The notes under the pieces were generated by a model. The model was not told the origin of the DNA. It worked only from the letters and a program-made list of their open reading frames with translations, and ran no database searches. A DNA stretch of 64,000 bases from Strobilurus pachycystidiatus (taxonomy: Eukaryota; Basidiomycota; Agaricomycetes; Agaricales; Physalacriaceae). The stretch covers positions 1,612,001 to 1,676,000 of the forward strand of contig JAHLMK010000007.1 of the NCBI GenBank assembly GCA_019915135.1, read 5' to 3'. Positions 54,651 through 64,000 of the stretch are shown here, piece after piece. The translations under genes and the position numbers were made by a program. Each line of letters begins with the position of its first letter. Within the stretch, counting starts at the first letter, position 1.

Positions 54651-56043
54651 ATGACAGTCCGCTACGAACATCAAGTGCGTTCAATTTATTCGATCACTCA
54701 CTCGAACGCGACTGACTGAAAGATAGACCTATCCCGGCGGGTACCGCCCATACGATGACAGCCTGAACCCCCAGATTGATCACTACGAGTACATGATGAC
54801 CGGTTCGCGTCGCTCGAAGTTTGGTCTCACTCTCCCCAAGCCCAACATCCAGAATCAGCGTTACGCGGCAAGGAACGTCGACCTGACCGATTCGCGTCCT
54901 CCCCTTCCACAGCAGCCAATTCGTTATCTCGATGCACCCATGCCTGGTGTTGATATGGAAGATCATCCTCTGAGTAGGCATGCAGCGCCAAGATCATACC
55001 TCGTAAGTAATCTCCACACCAAGCATAGACAGTTGCTCAATATCCGTCTGTAGCCTCAGCAAATACGTATCCCAAGTCCCCTGGCGTGCATCCCGATTTC
55101 AAAGTCACCACGACACAGGGCTCCCCCACCGTTCTCTGCTTCCAGCCAGTCCAGCAGCTCCTCTTCTCAGCCTGTGAAGCGCCGACCTGGTCGTCCGCGC
55201 AAGCATCCTGTGCAGCCTACAAGCGCGGCAAGCGCGAAGTTTACCTCCGAGAACGTCTCCCATCATCAAACTCGCCCTCCTCTCAGGGAGCCGAACCTCG
55301 CATTTGCAGGACCAAGTCAAGCCATGGCTGGACCTTCCCAGGTGACTCCCCGTCTCGTGCGTCCGCTGCCTTCGAAGAGCCCCCAGTCTCGTCTTCGCAA
55401 CCCACCACCTCCAACGAGTGTGGCAGATGCTCTTCCCGCACCCCTTGCGTCCATCGTCCGCGCGTGCAGCGACCGCATTGTAGCCGCCGTCAAAGTATCG
55501 TGCGTCCAGCTTCTCGTCAAGGAGCGCAAGGAGAAGGACGCCTTGCGGAAAGAGCTGGACGAGCTCAAGAAGCTGCATTACCTGCGGCCGCCCTATTCCG
55601 CCGACGTTCTTCGAGAGATGCCCAAACCACTGCTGGAAGTCGAGTCTGTGCTCTCCATGAAACGCCCGAGCACCGCGCCTCCGTCTGCGGCGTTTTCGGA
55701 GGAGCCGCGGCCTATGAAACGAAGTAGAGTTGACATAGTGTCCAATCCGGTTCCGACCCCATCGATGGGATGTGCACTCATAGTGCCAGATAACTCTACG
55801 GCGACTGGCGGAAGGCGTGGGTCAGAGGCGGAAGCATCGGTGTCCTCCGACGAAGCTACGTTGGTTGGGGAAGAGGATGAAGAAGATGTCAAGTCTTCCA
55901 AGGCCACATTGAATGTAGCCGCCGATTCGATGCATCTCGCTCCGGAGTCGCAAGGTTGCTCGTACGCTCCATCTCGCTGCTCGCCGCCCCGGTACGCTTC
56001 TGGGAAGCAAGTAATGCTGGCTCAATCACTTGACGATCACTGA
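54651..56043 (+). CDS. AT-hook nuclear protein of unknown function
   Basis: MTVRYEHQ is joined to TYPGGYRPYDDSLNPQIDHY across an intron ending GATAG, then MMTGSRRSKFGLTLPKPN. A second intron (GTAAGT to CTGTAG near 55013-55053) leads to PQQIRIPSPLACIPISKSPR and a Ser run, then KRRPGRPRKHPV, a canonical AT-hook core (RPGRPRK) that binds the minor groove of AT-rich DNA. A predicted coiled coil (KERKEKDALRKELDELKKLH) follows, then Pro/Ser-rich disorder, a basic KRSRVD motif and an acidic patch EEDEEDV. The gene ends at 56043. It is likely a nuclear chromatin or transcription protein. No family beyond the AT-hook was recognised, and the start is uncertain. Confidence 0.7.
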
Positions 56044-56153
56044 ACAAAGACTTTACATACATGCACGCTTTCTGTGATGATCACTTATTGCACTCTTCTT
56101 TATGCTCCTTTGGCTTCTGTCTTGGTGTTCCCATATGGTATACGTATGCTATG

Positions 56154-56271
56154 CTCCTGCCTTCCTGTTCGGTATACGATTCTGTTAATAGCTTACTGTG
56201 CGTACACATACGTTACCCGTTCCATTGAAAGAAACAATCTCAGTTGTTTCAACTTGTTACTGCTTGCCACG
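56154..56271. repeat. diverged copy of the GH55-GST convergent 3' region
   Basis: The 26 bases from 56154 match 60755-60780 with one difference, and weaker similarity continues to about 56271, including CTGCTTGCCACG versus CTGCTTTCCACG. On the minus strand this part resembles the end of the GST gene (SWQAVTS versus SWKAVATE). Probably a relic of a local duplication. Confidence 0.5.
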
Positions 56272-57436
56272 ACCATGATAATGTCGGACCATTTCAGATA
56301 GGTGCTCATGGAGTCTCGTCATGAGCTATCGCTGCACTTCTGTTGTCCAATGTCAACGTTCTCAGCCGTCTAAGCAGCAAATCTGGTTACTTACAACCGA
56401 AACATGTACATCGTGATATGGAAACCGGATGATCGGCCTGGAATCGGCTAACTTGCTCCTTTCCCTCGATCAACGTCGACAGCCTGCGCGAAAAGCTTGT
56501 ATCGGTTCATCTACGGGCGTACACTCATGCCTGGTGGCATAGTCATGCGCCAGCATGCTCAGTGCTCCTTGAGAGCTGAGTCTTCTGACCTCTCGACACG
56601 GCAGGAAGATCCGTCATTGCCCGCTTGACTGAGATTTGCAGTCCTTGGTATGGCTCCCTTGGAAGCAGTCCATCGCGTCCCGGCCACTCTTTCTTCTTGC
56701 TATGGTTATAGGACAATATATGGAGAGGTGGTCGAACCTACAGAGTCTCTTTCTCGGGCGAAGCTGACGACATGGCACAGGAACACAGCTCTGGCTTTTT
56801 GGCTTGACATATAATTAGAATCTGGGTTCTTGTATCTTCTACTTCTTGTGGCGAAGGCTGAAGCGTCAATGGATTCCGAATCATTCCTCCTGACATCACA
56901 TATCCGCGTGCGCCAGGTAGTTCCACATCCCCAGTTTGCTCCTCTCCTCTTGAAGCTGGACTCCGAAAATAACGTCCTTGTAAGTGATCTCTTTCTCGGT
57001 CGAGCTATCGCTACGCGAAACGCCTTCTAGTCGCTACTTGAAGGTATTACGCCACTCATACAATACGGGGGTTACCGGCGTTGGGGACCTCGATTTTGTC
57101 CGCTTCAGTCTCACCGGACTTTTCGCAGATCAGGTTTTTCTCCGCTCAAGGATAAGCGGAGGTCCGAGAGATATCACGAGCTGTCCATCTGACTCAAGCA
57201 AATCGCCCCCATCTCTGCCCAGTTGACCTCTTTCCCGTGTTCCTCACCATGTCGGGGAGCTTCATGCTACCTGATACATTTTTAGCGCAGTATCATAAGT
57301 CATATTTGCAGATTTGGCATGTGCAATTGCGACACATCAGACAAACGATATCCCCTTTGTCGTGAACACCTCTAAACTCAAGGGTCTAACGCGATTTTCG
57401 TCTCACACATGAGCGGTGCACGGATTAATGTCGAGG
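56272..57436. other. 1.2 kb intergenic region
   Basis: Short open frames only. Some may be remains of the duplication noted at 56154-56271, but I cannot align more of it by eye. It includes the upstream region of the GH55 gene. Confidence 0.4.
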
Positions 57437-57443
57437 TATAAAG
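57437..57443 (+). promoter_or_regulatory. TATA box of the GH55 gene
   Basis: TATAAAG lies 42 bases before the ATG at 57485. Confidence 0.55.
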
Positions 57444-57484
57444 TCATCTCCTTCTAGGCCTTCCCATCCTCAACGTGCTCTACA

Positions 57485-60400
57485 ATGGCGCCCGCCCCTT
57501 CGTTCATGCTCCAAGTCTACTGGGTTACTATATGCTCGTTGTTCACCATCGTGTCGTCTCTCGGCACGTCGTGCTCCACGCCTTTGGGCAGTGGTACAGC
57601 GGCGCCCTCTGATCCATTCTGGCTCCAGTCCATGACCCATCGCGGCACAGCTGCCTTCAATCCCAACCCAAGCGGCTACCAGGTGTTTCGCAACGTCAAA
57701 GATTATGGCGCCCAGGGAGATGGTGTCACGGACGACACTGCAGCTATCAAGTATTGCTTCTCCTGTAGATACGCGTCTGTCTTTGACAAGGTTGTCCCAT
57801 AGCGCCGCTGTGAGCGACGGAGGACGCTGCGGAGAAGGTTGTCCATCTTCCACGTTGGTACCCACACAGGTTTCGTTTTCATTGAGCTGAAGGCGCGCAC
57901 AGGGTATCACCAGCCATTGTATATTTCCCAGCTGGGTACGCACGACTCTGTCCATCGATCACACGTTCACCAAACCCTAAACAGTACATACGTCGTCTCG
58001 ACGCCCATCATAGCCTACTACTATACGCAAATCATTGGTGATGCCAGGCACCTTCCTACCCTGCTCGCCGCACCTTCTTTCAGTGGAATGGCAGTCATTG
58101 GTCAGCTGCAGAGCTCTCTCTCCGAGCGCAACTTTCCAACGTTTTCCGTAGACGCTGACCCATACATCGCTGGTGGCGGAGGAGCTCAATTCTATGTCAA
58201 TCAAAACAACTTGTTTGTCGGACAGTCTACGTCGCAAAGGACATAGCTGATCATGAAGTTAGCTTCCGGTCGGTCAGAAACTTCATCATCGATTTACGGC
58301 AGTAAGTGATACTCTTCCCATGTAAGGAGTGATTGACGATGCAATCAGAATGCCCGCGACGACTTCTGCGACTGGAATACACTGGCAAGTCTCACAAGCG
58401 ACTTCTTTGATGAACATCGTGTTCCAGATGTCTACTGCTTCCAATACCGCCCATCAAGGTATTTGGATGGAAAACGGAAGCGGCGGCTTCATGGGTGATA
58501 TGATCTTCAACGGTGGTAAATATGGCTTGTGGGTCGGAAACCAACAGTAAGTCCGAGCTCTCTGCAACAGAGCTGGCCCTCAGCGCTGTTGCACCTAGAT
58601 TCACGGTCAGAAATATCACCATCAACAACGCAAACACGGCTGTTTATAGTATCTGGAATTGGGGTTGGACATTCCAACGGGTTACAATCAACGATTGTCA
58701 AGTAGGCAAAGCCCAGTTAGTCAAGTATAAGAGCTCTTATGTTGAATGGTACGCTAGGTCGGATTTGACCTCCTGACTGGCGGCGTGACACAGGCAACGC
58801 AAACCGTCGGTGCGGAGGCTATCATTGATGCCGTGGTCTCCAACACACCAATATTCGTTCGCTCATCTACTGCGAGTAATACACTCGCTGGCTCCCTCGT
58901 ACTCAATAACATCCAACTCAATAATGTTCCCAATGCTGTCGTGGCCGCCGGTGGTGTTGTTTTGAATGGAGGCACGACAACCATTGCTTCTTGGGGCCAA
59001 GGCGACGTATATTCGGGGACAGACACTTCCGGAACTTTCACGCAGGGCAACATTGTCGCAGCAAACAAGCCTTCTGTGCTCTTGGACGGCTCCGGCTTCA
59101 TCTATGGCCGGTCCCATCCTCAATACGAAGGCTATGCACCGAACCAATTCGTCAGTGTAAAGGCCAACGGGGCTGCCGGAGATGGTAACACGGACGACAC
59201 TGCCGCTCTTCAGAGAGTTTTTGACCAGGTATATCCAACTCTCTTGGTTGTAGATGAGGGCAGAGTGCGCTGACAATTGCGTTAGTACTCCGGATGCAAT
59301 ATCATCTTCTTTGACGCCGGAACATACATAGTAACATCTACGCTCAGGATCCCAGCCGGCTCTCAAATTGTCGGTGAAGCGTGGTCTGTGATAGCAGGCA
59401 AGGGACCCGCCTTTCAGGATATCAACGATCCGGCAGTCGTGGTTCAGGCTGGCGCTGAAGGCTCGACGGGAACTCTCGAGATTACTGACATCATCTTCAT
59501 GACCATTGGTCCGAGTGAGTTGCCTCAGAAGCACATCCCTATCCCATTGTGATGTGGTCACAGCGCCTGGTGCAATCGTACTGGAATGGAATGTGGCGCA
59601 AGGTGCTCAAGGTACTGCTGGGATGTGGGATTCTCATATTCGGTGCGTTGCCAACTTTGCCTACGGTAAGCTTCTAACACAGCCAATACAGACTCGGAGG
59701 AAGTGCGTAGTACCCTCCAGCTGTAATGCTCTCTCATATGAAGTAGGCGCTGGCACTAACTTGGATGGTTCGTTCTGCCCTTCGAGTGGAAGTGGAGGAT
59801 TCAATAATTGCTTCGCTGCCTTCCTGGCTCTCCATTTGACACCGCTCTCGACGGCGTATCTTGAGGTGAGCTCTTCCCTCCCCACATAAAGTCTCACCCC
59901 TGATAAGACGCTCTCTAAGGGTACATGGGTATGGCTCGCTGATCATGACCTAGACAGTGGGTCTGGCTATGGACAATTATCTCTCTACTCCGGCCGTGGT
60001 ATTCTTTCCGAGTGAGCAAACACTCGATTGTGTCTTGGGGAGCAAGCTCAATTTCTTCAGGTCTGCAGGACCAGTTTGGCTTATTGGTACAGCTTGTATG
60101 CCTTTAAGACCTCTTGAAGGAGCATATCTGACTCTTCTCTAGCTGAACATCACACCCTGTATCAGTACAGTTTGGTTAACGCCCAAAACCACTACATGGG
60201 CCTCATTCAAACCGAGACGGTGACTGACTCTCAGACTCGACTGCTTTCTCCCGTCTCATTGACGACATCCGTATTATCAACCTGTTCCAGTGCCACCGGC
60301 TCCGTTCTCCGTCAATCCATCTTTCAAAGACCCGTCGTTCTCTGGGAATATGAACGCGGCCTTGGGCCTAAATGTGGTCACATCGACGGATATCATCGTA

Positions 60401-60739
60401 TTCGGTGAAAGCTTTTCCATGCCCTAAAGCCCTGATGTATCTAATCACGATTTCATGACCAGGTGCCGGCCATTACAGCTTCTTCCAGGTTCTTCCCCTC
60501 CGTGCTCCTGATGATCGGTTTGGCACTAAACGACTCCATAGAACTACGACCAAACGTGCTTAAACTCTGAAAACTGCCAAACGCATATTGTCAACGTCGA
60601 CACAAGCTCATCCCTGGTCGTGTACAGCTTAAGTACGGTCGCGACAACGTTCCAACTCAGCGTGAACGGTGTAGGCGTTGCCAACCAGGCTAACAATCGA
60701 GACGGCTTAGCTAGCACTGTGACCGTTTGGAGCCGATGA
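57485..60739 (+). CDS. GH55 exo-beta-1,3-glucanase
   Basis: A secreted enzyme cleaving beta-1,3-glucan from wall or storage polymers. The N-terminus (MAPAPSFMLQVYWVTICSLF then TIVSSLG) acts as a signal peptide. Two pectate-lyase-like beta-helix domains repeat: the first opens FRNVKDYGAQGDGVTDDTAA, with PIIAYYYTQIIGDAR and QFYVNQNNFFRSVRNFIID-like exons, and GIWMENGSGGFMGDMIFNGG. The second opens VSVKANGAAGDGNTDDTAAL, with NIIFFDAGTYIVTSTLRIPA, GTWVWLADHDLDSG and AGPVWLIGTASEHHTLYQYS, where the family active-site Glu residues are expected. The C-terminus has YDQTCLNSENCQTHIVNVD and ends TVTVWSR. More than ten introns; length is normal for the family (about 750-800 residues). It converges on the GST gene, 75 bases away. 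Confidence 0.9.
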
Positions 60740-60754
60740 ACTGGTGTTTCTATA

Positions 60755-60855
60755 CTCCTACCTTCCTGTTCGGTATACGAATCCCTTGATGACTTCTTGT
60801 TTGTACGCGATACATTACATGCTCGAATGAATTTCAGTGGCCACTGCTTTCCACG
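60755..60855. repeat. source-like copy of the duplicated 3' segment
   Basis: Covers the spacer between the GH55 stop and the last GST codons. See the matching segment at 56154-56271. Confidence 0.5.
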
Positions 60856-61699
60856 AATCTCTCTCTAGCAGTTCCTTCCACCATCTGTCGACAATCGTCT
60901 TAGTCGCTCGGGGATTGTGCTGGGGCGACTGACCTCGAAACTTGGGGTCTCTCATCTGAACGCATAATGTCGCAACCAGACTCTTCTAATTCGACGGTGT
61001 ATGGGATATGGCATAAATCAGCCAAGGTTATTGTCTGTTGATGTTGATGAGTGTTGGCCAGTAAGAGTCTGAAAGCAGGCTCGAGAGAAGGACAAACATC
61101 TCCTGCAATATACCTCTGCTTGCTCAAAAGTGTTTCATAGATGTCCAGGTTTTGCGACAGTTTCTTGATTGCTTTGTTGTACAAGGATTTGTTCATTTTC
61201 TGCCCCAGAGCCCTTGTATTCCAGGTTAATGAGATCTCGAGCTTCAGCTATAATATGTGCTGTAAGTCTGGGACACATACGGCTTCACGACAGCTTCCAT
61301 CGCGGCCTCTTGAACGAGGATATCAAAGTTGTAGATCTCCATCGACGAGGCCTGCTCGAACATCGCATAGCCAGAAAGATCCTTGGGAACGAGCGATGTG
61401 CCCTGATTCTCGTACTTCTTGCAGATATATCGACATATGGCTCGACTCTCGTACATTATGAGGCCTTCGTCGTCCTGTTCAATCGGCTAGACCACAGAAT
61501 CAACGATGACTTGGGCAAAAGAACGAACGATGTATGGGACTTGCCCGAACGGCTGTTTGGCGACGTAGTCGGCAGTCTTGTGCTCCTGGTTGATCATATC
61601 GACCTCAATAGCTTCAAAGGGAACCTTTTTCTCTAGGAGAACCATAGCAACACGCTTCGCATTGGGAGACCAGCGACTTCCGAATAATTTGAGGACCAT
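60815..61699 (-). CDS. glutathione S-transferase
   Basis: Conjugates glutathione to electrophiles in the cytosol. Exon 1 has MVLKLFGSRWSPNAKRVAMV and PFGQVPYI. The next exon starts DDEGLIMYESRAICRYICKK, the glutathione-binding SRAI block. The C-terminal domain includes FEQASSMEIYNFDILVQEAA, KKLSQNLDIYETLLSKQRYI (helical bundle), ADLCHIPY and RSDERPQVS. A last intron (GTCAGT to GACAG, about 60877-60930) gives RWWKELLERDSWKAVATE and a TAA at 60815. This end matches the phi-like / EF1B-gamma-like fungal class better than the unspliced reading. One intron, between KPYV and MNKSLYN, was not placed exactly. Confidence 0.88.
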
Positions 61700-62036
61700 G
61701 GACTCGGATGATGGGAGGTGATGGAGAGCAGAATGCAACCACAGCCACTGATCCAAATCGGACGATCACTCCGCTTATGGGTTTAGGACAAATTGAAATT
61801 GAAGACTTGAGTCTTGACTCTTGAGTACGCCAATACGTAAGACATGAAATGTACATGTACATGTTAAGATTTCCGTCAAGGTCCTCCAGGCAATCAGGTA
61901 AGAGTTTGCCTGCCATCCCAGCCCACATGACGCCTCGGCGACTGTCTCAGGACAGCGCCACTGAGTCACGACGAAGAGATCTAGTTCGAACTCCATCTCT
62001 GTCAAAGATTCAAACCTCCCGCTTCACGTTTGCCCA
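61700..62036. other. intergenic region between GST and the ATPase
   Basis: 337 bases; no gene seen. Confidence 0.5.
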
Positions 62037-64000
62037 TCAAGTGATCTGCTCCGACCCCGAGTCCGGGGACGGGATGTAGAGCCACTTCTTGAGCAGCGAT
62101 CTGCGAGCGAGTTTCCAGAGCTCGCAGCCGGCAACAAAGACAAGAGCCATGCCAAATACAATCCCCCATTCCCACCCAATGGGTCGCTGGTAGAAGACTC
62201 GGGTGTTGAAACCGGGAACATAGATGGCTGGATGACAATTAGGCGAAACGTCTGTAAGGGAAGAAAGTTGACTCACGTAGAACTACAGTAGCCATGCCGC
62301 CGAAGACGGAAATTAGCAGGACTTTGTTGGCCCATAAATCCTTGTAGAATGGCACGCCGACCGTCAAAGAGAACAGAGAACGATCAACTGCATGTATTGA
62401 TTCAGCTGGAGGTAAAGTGGAAGAAGGGAGATACTCACATGACTTCAATTCCAAAGCGTACAACAGAATCTGGAAGATCAGGGTAGCGAAGACGGTTGAG
62501 CGTCCGCGGAAGACAAGAGCACATCCATCGTTAGAGGAATGATTGCACTCCCTGTAGAGATCGCCGTTGCCCTTGCCGTAGACGACAATAACAAACTAGA
62601 CAAAAGTGATAAGTGCTGGCGTTCAAGGAGAGGCACAATACATACGCTCAACAGTGTAGTCGCGCCCATGATAGTACCGTACACCAAAGTGTCAAAGATC
62701 AAAGGCCATGTGAAGACACCGTGCTTGACCGAATGAGGGGGTCTTCGCATAATGTCTGGGTAAGCTGCCTCCATTCCAAGTCCAAACGCCGGTGGAGAAC
62801 TCGTTAACTGCAGATGCTGAGTAAATGTCGAGTGACGCTCAAGTTATGCGGAACTCACCATATTGACCCAGAGCACGGCTAGAGGGCTAAGAGGGAATAC
62901 GCTGCGACCATCTTCGTCGATGAAGCATAGGCCGACGATAAGCAAGAGCACTTCGGCAACATTGGTTGTCAGGAGGTGGAGTATGAAACGTTGTATGTTG
63001 GTAAACAATCGTCTGCCTTCCGTGATGGCGGCACGGATAGAATCGAAGTTGTCGTCAGTGAGGACGAGATCTGAAGCATCCTTGGCGACGTCAGAGCCGG
63101 CCATGCCCATTGCGATCCCAACTGGCGCGAGCTTAAGCGCAGGCGAGTCGTTGACACCGTCACCGGTCATGGCAAGATGTTTTCCTCGGCGCTTACCGGC
63201 CTTAATCATTCGCACTACATATAGTGTCAGCCAGCAACCCGATATCGATAACAATGAGCCAACCTTTGGTCTCTGGGGAGCATCGTGCGACAACAAGAGG
63301 GAGCTCTGGGAGTTCATCGATTTGTTTATCAGAGAGCCGATCAAATTCTATGGCCTAGTAGACGGAATTGAGACTCGAATCAATGGGCAAGGCTAGCTGG
63401 ACTGACCGTCATGACAGCGTTCTTAGGAGCGTCGGGTCCAATGATCTCCACGGACTCGGCAATAGCTTTCGCTGTCGTGACATGATCTCCGGTAAGCCTT
63501 GAAAACATAATTAGATTGTGTTCTCGCAGAGAAAAATTGCCATACATGTGTACCACAATGCCAGCTGTCTTGCAGGCTCTGACGGCGCGTACTGACTCGG
63601 GCCGTGGAGGATCAAAGATACCGACAAGAGCGAGGAGCGTCAAGCCTTGTTCGGTTTGCTCTCTGGTGATGTTCTCCACTTCATCTCGGGGTAAACTGCG
63701 CTGAGCGAGAGCAATGACACGAAGTCCTTCAGAAGCAAGATTCTCTGCTTTCGCCAGGATACTGTGCTTGATCTCTTCCGTCAAAGGGGCAGACGAGTCG
63801 GGTGCTTCATTCGGCTTTGGAATGTAGGATACACAGCATTCCAAGATGCGTTCGACCTGAAGAAACATATGTGAACACGATGGTCGAAAAGAGAGGAGTC
63901 AACTGACCGCTCCTTTGCTGAAGATGGCCGAGGATTCGGCAACCTTATCGTAGTATATCATGGACATTTTCTTGACAGCGCTAGAAAAAGGGAATTCGGC
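62037..64000 (-). CDS. ENA1: ENA-type P-type cation ATPase, C-terminal half
   Basis: A plasma-membrane ATP-driven Na+/K+ exporter (type IID), truncated by the right edge. From the edge: MSMIYYDK with FSKGAVERILECC in the nucleotide-binding domain; ASEGLRVIALAQR; LALVGIFDPPRPESVRAVRA; LTGDHVTTAKAIA; MTGDGVNDSPALKLAPVGIA (hinge motif TGDGVNDSPA); then GMAGSDVAKDASDLVLTDDN, typical of ENA and Ca-ATPases. Membrane helices follow: NVAEVLLLIVGLCFIDEDG, VFPLSPLAVLWVNMVSSAFP, FTWPLIFDTLVYGTIMGATT, and a last hydrophobic pair before LLKKWLYIPSPDSGSEQIT. MEAAYPDIMRRPPHSVKHG is also as in ENA ATPases. ENA genes serve alkaline and sodium tolerance and in yeasts are controlled by Rim101. An SPCA/SERCA-like pump is a weaker alternative. 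Confidence 0.85.

Noticed and set aside
54501..54719. Upstream start for the AT-hook gene
   Set aside because: The frame would begin with GTG; the ATG at 54651 in the same frame is preferred.
1..64000. tRNA, rRNA, CRISPR or bacterial-type operon features
   Set aside because: No cloverleaf B-box signatures, rRNA stretches or spaced repeats were seen by eye; the gene structure is eukaryotic throughout.

Overview
This window is nuclear DNA from a filamentous basidiomycete, most likely an Agaricomycete. The genes are dense and broken by many 45-60 base introns with GT-AG ends. The families are typical of these fungi: tandem Zn2Cys6 regulators, a DM9-repeat protein, a GH55 glucanase, an ENA-type ATPase, a degenerate SRPK-like kinase and a Kre9-like surface protein. 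No prokaryotic features, rRNA, tRNA or CRISPR were seen. Exon structures were inferred by eye, so exact splice sites are proposals.

Layout. 1-3.2 kb: the 3' end of a zinc-cluster regulator, a small acidic protein and a DM9 protein. 3.4-9.1 kb: a very large Bem2-like RhoGAP. 9.4-10.4 kb: a non-autonomous DNA element with hairpin-forming inverted ends. 10.6-17 kb: Rim20/PalA, a small secreted Cys-rich protein and an FAD-dependent amine oxidase-like enzyme. 18.6-28 kb: a hypothetical Pro-rich protein, a Gap1-type RasGAP, a DUF1776 protein, Dph3 and a ketopantoate reductase-like enzyme. 28-34 kb: a Ser/Thr-rich surface protein and a short-chain dehydrogenase gene split by a 3.1 kb transposon. 34-44 kb: a GPI-type aspartic protease, a C-lobe-only SRPK-like pseudokinase, a RecQ helicase and cytosolic TyrRS. 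44-51 kb: three head-to-tail paralogous regulators, related to the partial gene at the left edge. 51-64 kb: mitochondrial uS7m and an ER DnaJ sharing a divergent promoter region, an AT-hook protein, GH55 glucanase, a glutathione S-transferase, and the 3' half of an ENA-type P-type ATPase running off the right edge.

How the genes relate. Most are unlinked housekeeping functions: small GTPase control (Bem2-like, Gap1), pH signalling (Rim20), translation (Dph3, TyrRS, uS7m), ER folding and ion export. Rim20 and the ENA ATPase belong to the same alkaline/salt response in yeasts, but nothing here shows linkage beyond being in one window. The most unusual content is the regulator family. Each complete copy appears to carry two adjacent binuclear zinc clusters, each cluster interrupted by a 13-base microexon. 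The splice sites around the second cluster are canonical in one copy and non-canonical in the other two. The second highlight is the transposon, with 67-base inverted ends and a 6-base target duplication, which interrupts the dehydrogenase cleanly and recently.
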